Positions 8,811 through 18,234 of a stretch of 64,000 nt of DNA are shown here, one piece after another; within the stretch, counting starts at the first letter, position 1; each line of letters opens with the position of its first letter. Origin of the DNA: Flavobacterium saccharophilum (lineage in GTDB: Bacteria; Bacteroidota; Bacteroidia; Flavobacteriales; Flavobacteriaceae); assembly GCF_900142735.1 (NCBI RefSeq), contig NZ_FRBY01000001.1, forward strand, positions 1,054,001 to 1,118,000, given 5' to 3'. The notes beneath the pieces were generated by a model, which worked only from the letters and a program-made list of their open reading frames with translations, was not told where the DNA came from and ran no database searches. A program made the translations under genes and the position numbers.

Positions 8811-8842
8811 AAAAATGCCTCTAATTTTAGAGGCATTTTTTT
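8811..8842. terminator. Bidirectional terminator downstream of deoxynucleoside kinase
   Basis: The hairpin AAAATGCCTCTAA with TTTAGAGGCATTTT carries T runs on both strands. It ends the kinase operon, which reads leftwards from 10291. It is a near copy of the hairpin at 8001-8030. Confidence 0.85.
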
Positions 8843-8861
8843 ATAATGTATATTTCGAACA

Positions 8862-9476
8862 CTAAAACAATCCGTTCAATTCAGCATCAATTCTATTAAT
8901 GATGTTTCCTAAATCTTCTGGATTATCAACGAAGTTAATATTGTCAACATCTATAATCAAAAGTTTTCCTTTGTTATAAGTCTGAATCCAGGCTTCATAT
9001 CTTTCATTCAATCTGCTTAAATAATCAATCGAAATTGAATTCTCGTATTCGCGTCCGCGTTTATGAATCTGACCCACTAAATTCGGAATAGAACTTCTCA
9101 GGTAAATCAATAAATCAGGAGCTTTTACCAATGATTCCATCAATTCAAATAAAGAAGTGTAATTTTCGAAATCACGACTTGTCATTAAACCCATAGAATA
9201 CAAGTTGGGAGCAAAGATGTAAGCATCCTCATAAATCGTTCTGTCCTGAATGATTTTTTTTCCGCTTTCGCGAATTTGTTGCACCTGACGAAACCTGCTG
9301 TTTAAGAAATAAATCTGCAAATTAAACGACCAACGCTCCATTTGGTGGTAAAAATCATCTAAGTAAGGATTGTCAACAACATCTTCATAATGGGGTTCCC
9401 ATTTAAAATGTTTGGCCAATAATTTAGTCAAAGTTGTTTTTCCAGCGCCTATGTTTCCTGCTATTGCTATGTGCAT
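8862..9476 (-). CDS. Deoxynucleoside kinase
   Basis: 204-residue cytoplasmic kinase of the dCK/dGK/TK2 family, which phosphorylates deoxynucleosides with ATP for salvage. The P-loop is at residues 7-14 (GNIGAGKT). The substrate-pocket Glu lies in HYEDVVDNPYLDDFY (29-43), and the catalytic DR motif is in QDRTIYEDAYIFAP (about 97-110). The lid-type Arg-rich region follows (HKRGREYE). The exact nucleoside preference cannot be read from sequence. Its start codon overlaps the stop of the upstream gene by one base (TAATG arrangement), so the two are co-transcribed and probably translationally coupled. A hairpin terminator at 8811-8842 closes the unit. Confidence 0.9.
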   Translation of the reverse strand: MHIAIAGNIGAGKTTLTKLLAKHFKWEPHYEDVVDNPYLDDFYHQMERWSFNLQIYFLNSRFRQVQQIRESGKKIIQDRTIYEDAYIFAPNLYSMGLMTSRDFENYTSLFELMESLVKAPDLLIYLRSSIPNLVGQIHKRGREYENSISIDYLSRLNERYEAWIQTYNKGKLLIIDVDNINFVDNPEDLGNIINRIDAELNGLF

Positions 9477-10291
9477 TACGGTGTTACGATTTTATAATTG
9501 GTGATTTCTTTAGTTGTAAAAATAGATAAAATTTGGTCTTTGTAACAGAATTTATCAAAGCTTTTTTGTAAAATTTCAATTTCAGAAACTGTAGCTGAAT
9601 TTGCACTGCTAATGTCTTTAAAATACAACAAATTAGCTTTGCTGAAAATATATTGATGATCGTTTAAAATTTCAATTTTATCAAAGTCAGGAACTTTTCC
9701 TAAAGCCGTGGTTTTTCCAAAAATATCACAAGAGAACCAATTGTTTTTTTTATCAATCCAAAAAAAGGTATTAAAGTCCGTGTGATAATATTTTATAGCT
9801 TCTGTTAAAGGGGTGGAAACTGTTTTGTATTCATTTTTCAAATAATCAAAAAGACCAATTTGTTGATTCAAAGTATTGAAAATCCATAATTGATTTTGGG
9901 TTGACATGCCAATTGCTGGTACAACAATGGGAGTATTATTCTGAGAAAAATTAATTTCTGTCATCTTGTTTAATTGATTGTCTAACAAAACAACGGTATT
10001 AAAATCTTCATAGAATAAAACTATTTTAAGAGGATTAAGAATGTCGACTTTTGTAATATTTCCCAATGAAACATTTTTATACTCAAAGATCTCATTTCCC
10101 TTATATTTTTTAAAGACATTATTTTTTATATAATAAGAAAATCCAAAAGAATCATAACCCAAAAAGGTATCAATATCAACTATGAAGTTTGAAATTAAAG
10201 AAGCCTTTATTTTTTGATTTTGCGCAGAAATAGCAGAAAATGAACAAGCGATAAAAAGTAGAATTAAAATTTTGCGCACTGTTTTCTTCAT
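9476..10291 (-). CDS. Exported protein of unknown function
   Basis: 271 residues. A signal peptide is clear (KKTVRKILILLFIACSFSAISAQ, positive start then hydrophobic core, cleavage near residue 23). The mature part consists of short beta-rich units with repeated pattern strand-turn-strand (such as ITKVDILNPLKIVLFYED and NTVVLLDNQLNKMTEINF), suggesting a beta-propeller-like fold. I do not recognise a named family. It is co-transcribed with the deoxynucleoside kinase gene (one-base overlap), a pairing with no obvious functional link. It is divergent from the GLPGLI gene across a gap of about 230 bases. Confidence 0.7.
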   Translation of the reverse strand: MKKTVRKILILLFIACSFSAISAQNQKIKASLISNFIVDIDTFLGYDSFGFSYYIKNNVFKKYKGNEIFEYKNVSLGNITKVDILNPLKIVLFYEDFNTVVLLDNQLNKMTEINFSQNNTPIVVPAIGMSTQNQLWIFNTLNQQIGLFDYLKNEYKTVSTPLTEAIKYYHTDFNTFFWIDKKNNWFSCDIFGKTTALGKVPDFDKIEILNDHQYIFSKANLLYFKDISSANSATVSEIEILQKSFDKFCYKDQILSIFTTKEITNYKIVTP

Positions 10292-10454
10292 AAGAAATGG
10301 GTTTCAAAGAAGCCAAATTACGAAAAACTATAGTATGAAATAGAGTAAATGGCATATTTAGTTTGTTTTTGCCTTTAAACCTTTTCATAATTACAACAAT
10401 CTAAATAACAGTTGATTTCGTCGATAGGTTATACGAATTGATATATTTAATTTT

Positions 10455-10482
10455 TTGTATTTTAAAATTAATAATACATTTG
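10455..10482 (+). promoter_or_regulatory. Promoter for the GLPGLI gene
   Basis: TTG at 10455-10457, a 17-base spacer, then an exact -7 box TACATTTG at 10475-10482. The chosen start codon is 43 bases downstream. Confidence 0.7.
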
Positions 10483-10524
10483 AGAGTAAGTTCTTATAAT
10501 GAACTCAATTTAAAAGAAAATGAA

Positions 10525-11439
10525 ATGAAAAAAATATTTTTATATATGTCTTTAGTGCTAGCATTTACTCAAATGCATGCGCAAAAAGATTTTCAGGGAA
10601 TGGCGGTTTATGAGTCAAAAACGCAGGCGCCTAAAATGGATGGAATGCGTGCAAATAGAGATATTACGCCGGAAATGCAGAAAAGCATGGAAGAGCGAAT
10701 GAAAAAAATGTTGGAGAAAACCTTTATTTTAAATTTCGATAAATCGGCATCTATTTATAAAGAAGAAGAAAAGTTAGAAACTCCGGGTCAACAAGGTGGA
10801 GGAATGCGTATCATGATGAATTCCTTTATGGGTGGTGGAGGCACTTTTTATAAAGATGTGAAGAGCAAATCATATACAGTTGACAAAGAGTTTATGGGAA
10901 AAGAGTTTCTGGTTATAGATTCTCTTCCAAAATTAAATTGGAAAATGGAATCGGAAACCAAACAAATTGGTGGTTACACTTGTTATAAAGCAACAGCTGT
11001 AAAAGAAGCAAGTAAAACCGATTTTAGAAATTTCAGACCTAAAAATGAGAACGAAAAAAAGGCTGAAGATAAAAAAGAAGATAGCAAGAAAACTTCAGGA
11101 GAAACAAAAACTAATTTTGCAGACAATTTTGAAATTCCAAAAGAGATTATCATAACCGCGTGGTATTCTCCGGAAATTCCAGTTAATCAAGGTCCTGAAA
11201 GCTATTGGGGCTTACCGGGTTTGATTTTAGAGGTGAACGATGGAAGAACAACAATTTTATGTTCGAAGATTGTTTTAAATGCTAAAGACAAAGTCGAAAT
11301 AAAAGCGCCTACAAAAGGTAAAGTGATTTCTCAAAAAGATTACGATGAAACTGTAATTAAAAAGATGGAAGAATTTAGAGAAATGAATCGTGGCCGTGAA
11401 GGTGGTCCGGGTGGTGGTCCGGTAATGATTAGACGTTAA
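10525..11439 (+). CDS. GLPGLI family exported protein
   Basis: 304 residues from the ATG at 10525. The frame is open further upstream to 10438, but only the 10525 start places a proper signal peptide (KKIFLYMSLVLAFTQMHAQ) first, and the promoter at 10455-10482 lies inside the longer version. The family's signature WGLPGLILEVNDG is present near residue 229-241. The centre is charged and low-complexity (ENEKKAEDKKEDSKKTSGE), and the C-terminus is Gly/Arg rich. GLPGLI proteins are Bacteroidota-specific, usually encoded directly before a TonB-receptor-like outer-membrane protein, as here. The molecular role is unknown. Confidence 0.88.
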   Translation: MKKIFLYMSLVLAFTQMHAQKDFQGMAVYESKTQAPKMDGMRANRDITPEMQKSMEERMKKMLEKTFILNFDKSASIYKEEEKLETPGQQGGGMRIMMNSFMGGGGTFYKDVKSKSYTVDKEFMGKEFLVIDSLPKLNWKMESETKQIGGYTCYKATAVKEASKTDFRNFRPKNENEKKAEDKKEDSKKTSGETKTNFADNFEIPKEIIITAWYSPEIPVNQGPESYWGLPGLILEVNDGRTTILCSKIVLNAKDKVEIKAPTKGKVISQKDYDETVIKKMEEFREMNRGREGGPGGGPVMIRR

Positions 11440-11470
11440 TTTTTTTTGCATTTCACAATAGATTTTTTCC

Positions 11471-14158
11471 ATGAAAAATATACTCTTTTTTGTCATTTTT
11501 TTGATGACGTATATATCCTTTGCCCAAACGGTACGTTTTGATGGTTTTATTCAGGACGAACAGAAAAACCCTTTGGAAATGGCCAATATTATGGCGGTTA
11601 ACAATGGGACAAAAGCAATGGACTCCTACGGAATTACCAACGATAAAGGAAAATTTCAGCTTACTTTAAAACCAAATACTGCTTATACGGTTAAAGTAAG
11701 TTATCTCGGAATGAAATCTAAAGAAATTTCAATCTCAACCAGCACTGAAAATATAGTTCAGAATATTGTCATGGATGGCTCAGGAATTGAACTTGAAGGT
11801 GTCGAAATTGTTCGCGAAATGCCAGTTTCAATAAAAGGAGATACCATTGTTTATAATGCAGATTCTTTTAAATCCGGAACAGAAAAAAAGCTGGAAGATG
11901 TATTGAAAAAATTACCAGGGGTTGAGGTAAATGCCGATGGAGAAATTGAAGTTGAAGGGAAGAAAGTCAGTAAATTAATGGTTGAAGGAAAAGATTTCTT
12001 TGATGGTGATACCAAACTTGGGGTTAAAAATATTCCCGCAGATGCCATTGATAAAATTCAGGTTTTACGAAATTACAATGAAGTTGGTGCTTTAAAAGGT
12101 TTAGAAAACGATCAGGATAATGTGGCCATGAATATTAAACTGAAAGAAGGTAAAAAGAACTTTTGGTTTGGTGATGCAACGGCCGGAATTGGGGTTGCAG
12201 AACTCGACAGTCGTTATATTATTAACCCGAAATTGTTTTATTACAGCCCAAAATACTCCATTAATTTAATTACCAATTTTAATAATATTGGCGAATTGCC
12301 CCTGACCGCTCAGGATTATTTTAAGTTCACGGGAGGATTTAAAAATATGATGAAAAAGGGTGGAAGCAATTTTAATGTTTCATCAAATGATTTAGGAATT
12401 TCACTTTTAAGAAATAACCGAGCGAAAGAAATTGAAACGAAGTTTGGCGCTACCAATTTTGCTTATTCCGTTACAAAAGCTTGGAATATTAGTGGTTTCG
12501 GAATACTTTCTGCGTCAAAAACAGATTTAGAAACCAAATCTCAGACTACGATTTTAGATTCGGGTGATCAACAGAAACGAGATGAACTAACACACCAAAA
12601 GAATAATTTGGGGCTTTTTAAATTGAGTTCGACGTATAAACCAAATGATAAATTTCAGTTTGATTATGACATCTTAACCAAATTATCTAAACAAGATGAA
12701 GACACTGATTTGTTGCGTGAATCGGTTGTAAATGATATTTCGTCTGTTGAAACCATTTTGACAAATAAAAAGCAGAATCCAACATCGGTAAATCAAAATT
12801 TGAGTTTGTATTATACACAAAGTGATAAAAATATTTTTGCTTTTGAGATGCAGCATTTATATCAGGACGAAAATCCGTTTTATAATGCTAATTTACGTTC
12901 GCAGCCTTTTGATTTGTCTGGATATATTACAGGTCAGCAACGAAATGATTTGAATCAGGATCGTTTTGTGAAAACAAACAAGCTCGATGCTAAGCTGGAT
13001 TACTATTATATGGTGACGCCAAAAAGTAACATTAATATTACTTTAGGAAATACCTATTCGTATCAGGATTTCAATTCTCATATTTTTCAAATGCTGGATA
13101 ATGGTGATAGAAATGATTTGAATGATCCACAAAATAACAATCAGGTTAATTATAATTTTAATGATACTTTTTTAGGTTTTCATTATAAGATCTTATCAGG
13201 AAAATTTACTCTGACACCTGGTATTAGCTTGCATTCTTATTCGATGACAAATACGCAGCTGGGAACAGATTATTCTCAAAATTTTACAAAAGTGTTGCCT
13301 GATTTTTTCGCCTTATATCAGATCAAAAAATCAGAAACACTGACTTATAATTTTTCTTTATCAAATGATTTTACAGATATAAATCAGTTGGCAGCAGGTT
13401 ATGTTTTATCTGATTACAGTAGTTTATTTAGAGGAAATCGATTTTTAGAAAATGCAACATCGCAAGTGCATTCGCTGCGTTACTTTAAATATAATATGTT
13501 CAATTTTGAGAACATTTTTGCCAATGCAACCTATACTAAAAAAGTAGACGCTATCAAAACCAAAGCTGATTTTGATGGAATCAATCAATCTTCAGTGCCT
13601 TATAATTCTAATTTGGCAGATGAAACTTTTTCCGGAATGGGAAGTTACGGACGCTCTTTTTTGAAGAATTACAAAGCATCGGCAGTTGCAAGTTTCAATT
13701 GGTCAAAATTCAATAATATTCAGAATAATGTTTTGGCCACTACAGAAAGTTTTACCCAGAGTTACACCGTTAGAGCTTCAACAAATTATAAAAACTTTCC
13801 GAATTTAGAAGTCGGCTATAATGCATTAATCAATCAATACAGTGGTTCAACGTATTATACAGATAAGCCTTTTGCAAGATTAGATTATTACTTCTGGAAT
13901 AGCTTCTCATTTGTGTCAGAATATGAATTCTATCATTATTATAGTTCTAATAAAACAGTTGATAACGAATATGATTTTTTAAGTGCCAGTTTAATTTATC
14001 AAAAAAAAGACAGCAAGTGGGAGTATAAAGTTTCGGCGACAAATTTGTTGAATACAACATATCTGAACGATGATAGCTTCTCACAATTCTCTACGCGTGT
14101 TTCTCAATACACTGTGCAGCCTCGCTATATCATCTTTTCAATGAGATATAATTTATAG
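11471..14158 (+). CDS. TonB-dependent receptor-like outer-membrane barrel protein
   Basis: 895 residues. Signal peptide at residues 1-18 (ILFFVIFLMTYISFAQ), then a carboxypeptidase-regulatory-like domain at about 20-95 (VRFDGFIQDEQKNPLEMANI), then a plug-like segment (VIYNADSFKSGTEKKLEDVL region, KLPGVEV, ADAIDKIQVLRNYNEVG), and a long beta-barrel with Tyr/Phe-rich strands ending in SMRYNL. It belongs to the outer-membrane beta-barrel group related to TonB receptors that often pairs with GLPGLI proteins. The gene starts 31 bases after the GLPGLI stop, consistent with one operon. The ligand is unknown. The proteins may act together in the envelope, but that is inference from gene pairing. Confidence 0.85.
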   Translation: MKNILFFVIFLMTYISFAQTVRFDGFIQDEQKNPLEMANIMAVNNGTKAMDSYGITNDKGKFQLTLKPNTAYTVKVSYLGMKSKEISISTSTENIVQNIVMDGSGIELEGVEIVREMPVSIKGDTIVYNADSFKSGTEKKLEDVLKKLPGVEVNADGEIEVEGKKVSKLMVEGKDFFDGDTKLGVKNIPADAIDKIQVLRNYNEVGALKGLENDQDNVAMNIKLKEGKKNFWFGDATAGIGVAELDSRYIINPKLFYYSPKYSINLITNFNNIGELPLTAQDYFKFTGGFKNMMKKGGSNFNVSSNDLGISLLRNNRAKEIETKFGATNFAYSVTKAWNISGFGILSASKTDLETKSQTTILDSGDQQKRDELTHQKNNLGLFKLSSTYKPNDKFQFDYDILTKLSKQDEDTDLLRESVVNDISSVETILTNKKQNPTSVNQNLSLYYTQSDKNIFAFEMQHLYQDENPFYNANLRSQPFDLSGYITGQQRNDLNQDRFVKTNKLDAKLDYYYMVTPKSNINITLGNTYSYQDFNSHIFQMLDNGDRNDLNDPQNNNQVNYNFNDTFLGFHYKILSGKFTLTPGISLHSYSMTNTQLGTDYSQNFTKVLPDFFALYQIKKSETLTYNFSLSNDFTDINQLAAGYVLSDYSSLFRGNRFLENATSQVHSLRYFKYNMFNFENIFANATYTKKVDAIKTKADFDGINQSSVPYNSNLADETFSGMGSYGRSFLKNYKASAVASFNWSKFNNIQNNVLATTESFTQSYTVRASTNYKNFPNLEVGYNALINQYSGSTYYTDKPFARLDYYFWNSFSFVSEYEFYHYYSSNKTVDNEYDFLSASLIYQKKDSKWEYKVSATNLLNTTYLNDDSFSQFSTRVSQYTVQPRYIIFSMRYNL

Positions 14159-14190
14159 TATTTTAATTACAAATTATTCTTTTTTGTGAT

Positions 14191-14218
14191 TTGTTTAATG
14201 AGCAATGCGATATCTTTG
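14191..14218 (+). promoter_or_regulatory. Promoter upstream of the exported thioredoxin-fold protein
   Basis: TTG at 14191-14193, a 17-base spacer, and an exact -7 box TATCTTTG at 14211-14218, followed 30 bases later by the ATG at 14249. Confidence 0.65.
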
Positions 14219-14248
14219 CACGCAATATTAATAACCAAAATTTTAAGC

Positions 14249-16477
14249 ATGCGTAATTTTATCTGGAGTTTCTTATCCGTTTTTTGTGTAATATTTGTTT
14301 CGTTTTCTCAGACAAAAGGTATTCAGAAAGGGACTTATCTGTCTACAAATAAAGGAGAAAAAATAAAATTGAATTTATTAGAGGATAATAAATACGAGTT
14401 GGTTTTTTATTCAGGAGAGTATGAAATTAAAGGGGATTCACTTTTATTTTCGCAAAAAGTAAAATCAGAGAATGCTTTTGAAGTTGCTTTTAAAAGTGAT
14501 AAAAAAGCGCAGAAAGTTAAAATTAAATTTTTGGATCCGTCTTATTATTCGTTTTATATCGGAACGCAAAATTCAAACAATCCTGTTCAATATCAAAAAA
14601 TAACCGATATCAGAACTAAAGTCGACCCGGAATGGATTCAGACCAATTTAGAATTTGAAATTGATAAAGCAGATTATTTGTATTTAGTTTATGAGGATTA
14701 CAATGGCGAAAGTAAATTGTCAAAATTTGCGCTACCAAAATATGTTTCTGAAGTGACTATTAACTATCAATTAGCTGCTGTAAACGATTTAAATATTGCC
14801 GGTTTTTTTGATCAAAAAACAAATGAGTTGAGAATTTCTGAGCAAAAAGGAAAAAATCCATTGGTTTTTTTAAATGAAAAAGATACGCCTCAGGCTACAG
14901 TTTCTAAAGTAGTTCCAGTTGAAAGTCAGACTATTTCAAACTGGACTTATCCGGGAAAAGAAGCATTGGTAAGTGATGATTTTGGTACAGAAAATGTAGC
15001 GGTTGATAGTACTGCGGTTGTTGTAGATTCTTATCCTTCAACTAAATTTGATTTTAAGTTTAAGATCGAAAATAATTTAAAAAGCGCTATTTCATCAACT
15101 AAAAATAAACTTTTGGTTGTGTATGTTGACAGTAAAAATCCATCGGCGAAAGCTGATTTTGATACTTTTATTAAAGAGCAGGAAACGCAGGTTGGATATA
15201 CTATGTATGATGCATATCACGCTGAATACGATCTTTTTAATTATTATTTGGCTTCCGCCGAAGATAAAAAATGGCTGAAAACCAATAAAATAACAGATAG
15301 TCCAAGCATAATTATATTAAATGAAAATGGAGCTGTTTTAGCAACTTCAAAATCTAAGTTGACGGAGAAACAAGCTCAGTTCAATTATTATGACGGATTT
15401 TATAAAAAAGCGCAGCGGGTAAATGCCTTACTTTCTTTTGATAAAGCAGTTAAAAATAAAAAAGCAACGGATGCCGATTTGATTATGGCTTTTAATAAAG
15501 CTGCGGTTCTCGAATTGCCTTACGATTATGATTATGCTGAAGCAAGTTCGGAGAATCCTGAAGATTTTAAGCTTGTAAAAGTGACGCTAGATAAAAAAAC
15601 AGTTTCTCAAACCTGGAAAAAACTAATTGAAGCGCATCAAAAAGATGCAAAACCCAATATGTATCTGGTAGAAACAATTCTGAAAGAAATTAAAAATCAA
15701 GGATTTCACAAGCAATTTTTCAATGAAGATAAAGTGTTAACTGATACTGATTTTTTATCTATTGATTATTTGATTAAACATGCTGATGCTATAGAAACGC
15801 AAAGAGTGACTTTTAATGAGAAAGTAGGAGAAACACATTTGATTGGAAATGTAATTGCTGAAATTACTGCTGCATTGCAACAAAATACCTATATAGAAGC
15901 AGATGGAGTTTCAGGAGCAGCGAATAAGGACAAGACAATAGCTGTTTATAAAAAACTAATTGCTGCCGGAAAAGGAAACTTTGAATGTTATAGAAATTAC
16001 TTTGCCTATTTAGGTGAAGCAGAAGATAAAGACGGTTCGAATACTAGTTATTTAAAAGAATTTAGCAGTTATTTCAATACTAATCTGGCAACAGATAAAG
16101 GAAGCGCAATTGAACGATTAGATGAAATGTACGCGACTTTAGATCCAAATTCTGATTACTCATACAATGGATGGAATGCATTTAAAGAATACCATTCGAA
16201 CTTATGTAATGAAGCTGCATGGACAGTAGTTTTAAAACCTGGTAATGCTAACTTTTTAAAATCTGCAATTGGCTGGTCTGAGTATAGTTTGGCGGTAACT
16301 AAGAACAATCCTTATTATTTAGACACTCTGGCACAATTGTATTATAAAGACGGACAAAAACAAAAAGCTGTCGAAACCCAAACATTAGCTGTGAAATATC
16401 TAAATGCTGAGGTCGAAGAAGAAACAGCCATCGAAATCAAAGAGACCTTAACAAAGATGCAGGACGGAACATATTAA
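14249..16477 (+). CDS. Exported protein with thioredoxin-like middle and TPR-like C-terminus, function unknown
   Basis: 742 residues from ATG 14249. The frame is open from 14186, but that would place the promoter inside the gene, and the signal peptide (NFIWSFLSVFCVIFVSFSQ) begins at 14249. After an all-beta N-terminal domain, residues ~280-400 look like a thioredoxin-fold domain (KNKLLVVYVDSKNPSAKADF, then SPSIIILNENGAVLATSKS). No CxxC is present, so it is unlikely to be an active oxidoreductase. The C-terminus has helical TPR-like repeats (NNPYYLDTLAQLYYKDGQKQ). I do not recognise a specific family. It is closed by a strong bidirectional terminator shared with metK. Confidence 0.72.
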   Translation: MRNFIWSFLSVFCVIFVSFSQTKGIQKGTYLSTNKGEKIKLNLLEDNKYELVFYSGEYEIKGDSLLFSQKVKSENAFEVAFKSDKKAQKVKIKFLDPSYYSFYIGTQNSNNPVQYQKITDIRTKVDPEWIQTNLEFEIDKADYLYLVYEDYNGESKLSKFALPKYVSEVTINYQLAAVNDLNIAGFFDQKTNELRISEQKGKNPLVFLNEKDTPQATVSKVVPVESQTISNWTYPGKEALVSDDFGTENVAVDSTAVVVDSYPSTKFDFKFKIENNLKSAISSTKNKLLVVYVDSKNPSAKADFDTFIKEQETQVGYTMYDAYHAEYDLFNYYLASAEDKKWLKTNKITDSPSIIILNENGAVLATSKSKLTEKQAQFNYYDGFYKKAQRVNALLSFDKAVKNKKATDADLIMAFNKAAVLELPYDYDYAEASSENPEDFKLVKVTLDKKTVSQTWKKLIEAHQKDAKPNMYLVETILKEIKNQGFHKQFFNEDKVLTDTDFLSIDYLIKHADAIETQRVTFNEKVGETHLIGNVIAEITAALQQNTYIEADGVSGAANKDKTIAVYKKLIAAGKGNFECYRNYFAYLGEAEDKDGSNTSYLKEFSSYFNTNLATDKGSAIERLDEMYATLDPNSDYSYNGWNAFKEYHSNLCNEAAWTVVLKPGNANFLKSAIGWSEYSLAVTKNNPYYLDTLAQLYYKDGQKQKAVETQTLAVKYLNAEVEEETAIEIKETLTKMQDGTY

Positions 16478-16491
16478 TTATTCCGAATCAA

Positions 16492-16529
16492 AAAAAGAGG
16501 CTGTCTAAATGAATAGACAGCCTCTTTTT
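16492..16529. terminator. Bidirectional terminator between convergent genes
   Basis: A 16-bp perfect stem (AAAAAGAGGCTGTCTA with TAGACAGCCTCTTTTT) around a 6-base loop. It serves the exported protein gene on the plus strand and metK on the minus strand. Confidence 0.92.
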
Positions 16530-16551
16530 GTATATAAAGTTTCAGATTAAA

Positions 16552-17802
16552 TTACAATCCGAAAGCAGCTTTTACTTTGTCAACAAAATCAAGTTTCTCC
16601 CAGGTAAATAACTCAACGGTAACTGTTTTTGAATGCCCTCCCGGAGCAGAAAAAGTTTTAGTTACTACTTCTGGTTTACGTCCCATGTGTCCGTAAGCAG
16701 CAGTTTCGCTATAAATAGGATTTCTTAATTTTAAACGTTGCTCGATAAAGTAAGGACGCATATCAAAAATAGCTTCTACTTTTTTAGCAATTTCACCGTT
16801 AGTTAAGTTTACTTTAGAAGTTCCGTAAGTATCAATAAAAATACCCATTGGCTCCGCAACTCCAATTGCGTAAGAAACCTGTACTAAGATTTCGTCAGCA
16901 ACACCTGCAGCAACTAAGTTTTTAGCAATATGACGTGTAGCATAAGCAGCACTTCTGTCTACTTTACTTGGATCTTTTCCAGAGAAAGCACCACCACCGT
17001 GAGCTCCTTTTCCACCGTAAGTATCAACAATGATTTTTCTTCCTGTTAAACCAGTATCTCCGTGAGGTCCTCCAATAACGAATTTTCCTGTTGGGTTAAT
17101 ATGGTAGTTGATTTTATCATTGAATAAATGCGCGTGAGCTGGATTTTTAGCGATAATTCTTGGAATCAGGATTTCGATAATATCTTTTTTGATTTTAGCC
17201 AACATTGTAGCTTCCTCATCAAAATCATCGTGTTGAGTTGAAATTACAATCGCATCAATACGAGTTGGTTTGTTATCGTCGCTATATTCTAAAGTTACCT
17301 GAGATTTAGCATCTGGGCGTAAATAAGTTATTTCCTTATTTTCACGTCTTAAAATAGCTAACTCCTGTAATAATTTATGAGATAAATCAAGTGCCAATGG
17401 CATGAAGTTTTCAGTTTCGTTAGTTGCATAACCAAACATCATTCCCTGGTCACCTGCACCTTGTTCTTCTGGCTTAGCTCTGTCTACACCTTGATTGATA
17501 TCAGCAGATTGTTCGTGAATTGCTGATAAAATTCCACAAGAATTTGCTTCAAACATGTACTCGCTTTTTGTATATCCAATTTTACGGATTACTTCACGAG
17601 CAATTTGTTGCACATCAAGATAGGTATTCGATTTTACTTCTCCAGCCAAAATTACCTGACCAGTTGTAACTAAAGTTTCACATGCTACTTTTGAGTCAGC
17701 ATCAAATGCCAAGAAGTTATCAATTAATGCATCCGAAATTTGATCTGCAACTTTGTCTGGATGCCCTTCACTAACAGATTCTGACGTAAATAAATAAGCC
17801 AT
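16552..17802 (-). CDS. metK: S-adenosylmethionine synthetase
   Basis: 416-residue cytoplasmic enzyme making S-adenosylmethionine from methionine and ATP, the product that both SAM riboswitches in this window sense. The N-terminal motif [14 protein letters not shown] (residues 12-25) holds the ATP/metal-binding His14, Asp16 and Lys17. [12 protein letters not shown] and the [20 protein letters not shown] loop (family signatures) follow. I chose 17802 because family members begin at this [10 protein letters not shown] segment. The upstream extension to 17877 is unlike the family and lies in the leader. The gene is divergent from the Met/Cys leader region. Its 5' leader is long, about 165 bases from the promoter at 17974-18002, and contains a short reading frame and two hairpins. 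Confidence 0.97.
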   Translation of the reverse strand: MAYLFTSESVSEGHPDKVADQISDALIDNFLAFDADSKVACETLVTTGQVILAGEVKSNTYLDVQQIAREVIRKIGYTKSEYMFEANSCGILSAIHEQSADINQGVDRAKPEEQGAGDQGMMFGYATNETENFMPLALDLSHKLLQELAILRRENKEITYLRPDAKSQVTLEYSDDNKPTRIDAIVISTQHDDFDEEATMLAKIKKDIIEILIPRIIAKNPAHAHLFNDKINYHINPTGKFVIGGPHGDTGLTGRKIIVDTYGGKGAHGGGAFSGKDPSKVDRSAAYATRHIAKNLVAAGVADEILVQVSYAIGVAEPMGIFIDTYGTSKVNLTNGEIAKKVEAIFDMRPYFIEQRLKLRNPIYSETAAYGHMGRKPEVVTKTFSAPGGHSKTVTVELFTWEKLDFVDKVKAAFGL

Positions 17803-17851
17803 AATAATTATTAAATTAAAATTAAGCGAGGAAAAATAATTGCTAAAAGGG

Positions 17852-17926
17852 CTAAAGGAGAGTTTCTGCTTTAGCATTTTTTACTACTGAAATCAATCTT
17901 TCAGTATTCATAACGAACCATTTCAT
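17852..17926 (-). CDS. Possible 24-codon leader reading frame in the metK 5' UTR
   Basis: A 24-codon frame runs from ATG at 17926 to TAG at 17852, inside the metK leader. The peptide begins [11 protein letters not shown] and ends KAETLL. The last five residues (AETLL followed by TAG) match the end of the Met/Cys leader peptide at 18146-18211 on the other side of the divergent promoter region. It is not rich in Met or Cys (two Met, no Cys). Hairpins TACTGAAA/TTTCAGTA (17884-17906) and GCTAAA/TTTAGC overlap it. Translation is unproven and the shared ending could be chance. Confidence 0.3.
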   Translation of the reverse strand: MKWFVMNTERLISVVKNAKAETLL

Positions 17927-17973
17927 TATGAAGAGGTTGCAATCAGTTCAAATTTTTCCTCTGTATTCGCGTG

Positions 17974-18002
17974 CAAAAGTACAAAACCATTTTGATTTGC
18001 AA
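17974..18002 (-). promoter_or_regulatory. metK promoter
   Basis: On the minus strand TTG (18000-18002), an 18-base spacer and TACTTTTG (17974-17981) form a full Bacteroidota promoter. It implies a 5' untranslated leader of about 165 bases before metK. Confidence 0.75.
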
Positions 18003-18055
18003 ATTAAAGTTCAACTTTTTTTATTTTTATAAGCAGAAATTTAACATAAACATAC

Positions 18056-18071
18056 TAATCTGATAGGGTAA
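18056..18071. promoter_or_regulatory. Operator-like near-palindrome, copy 2
   Basis: TAATCTGATAGGGTAA shares the core GATAGGGTAATGGA with the site at 30848-30863 in front of the transporter/cys operon. It lies in the divergent metK/leader region. It is a candidate binding site for the Rrf2-type regulator encoded at 29305, by analogy only. Confidence 0.45.
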
Positions 18072-18145
18072 TGGAAATTAATTTACTTTTTGTTTGGAAG
18101 ATTAAAAAATTGTTCAGACATTTGCCGGATCAAAATAAAAGAAAA

Positions 18146-18211
18146 ATGAAATTTACAGTTTGCAATATGTCTTGTATGATGCCGGAGCCTTCCGCAGAGA
18201 CACTATTGTAG
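18146..18211 (+). CDS. Leader peptide 1, Met/Cys-rich (21 codons)
   Basis: A 21-codon frame (ATG 18146, TAG 18209-18211) encodes MKFTVCNMSCMM followed by PEPSAETLL. Met is at positions 1, 8, 11 and 12, and Cys at 6 and 10, clustered in the first half. CGCAGAG at 18193-18199, inside the last codons, is a perfect complement of CTCTGCG (18238-18244) in the 5' arm of the terminator that follows. A ribosome pausing at the Met/Cys codons would leave this stretch free to pair and block the terminator. One reaching the stop codon would cover it. The frame is also open upstream from an ATG at 18071, but the short version fits the leader pattern. No protein family applies. Confidence 0.72.
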   Translation: MKFTVCNMSCMMPEPSAETLL

Positions 18212-18234
18212 TTTATTTTCAAACCTATATATAG

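Noticed and set aside
18071..18211. A longer version of leader 1 starting at the ATG in the operator-like motif
   Set aside because: The frame is open for 46 codons, but the added N-terminal part is not Met/Cys-rich, overlaps the operator-like site, and is not needed for the attenuator layout. I could not exclude it.
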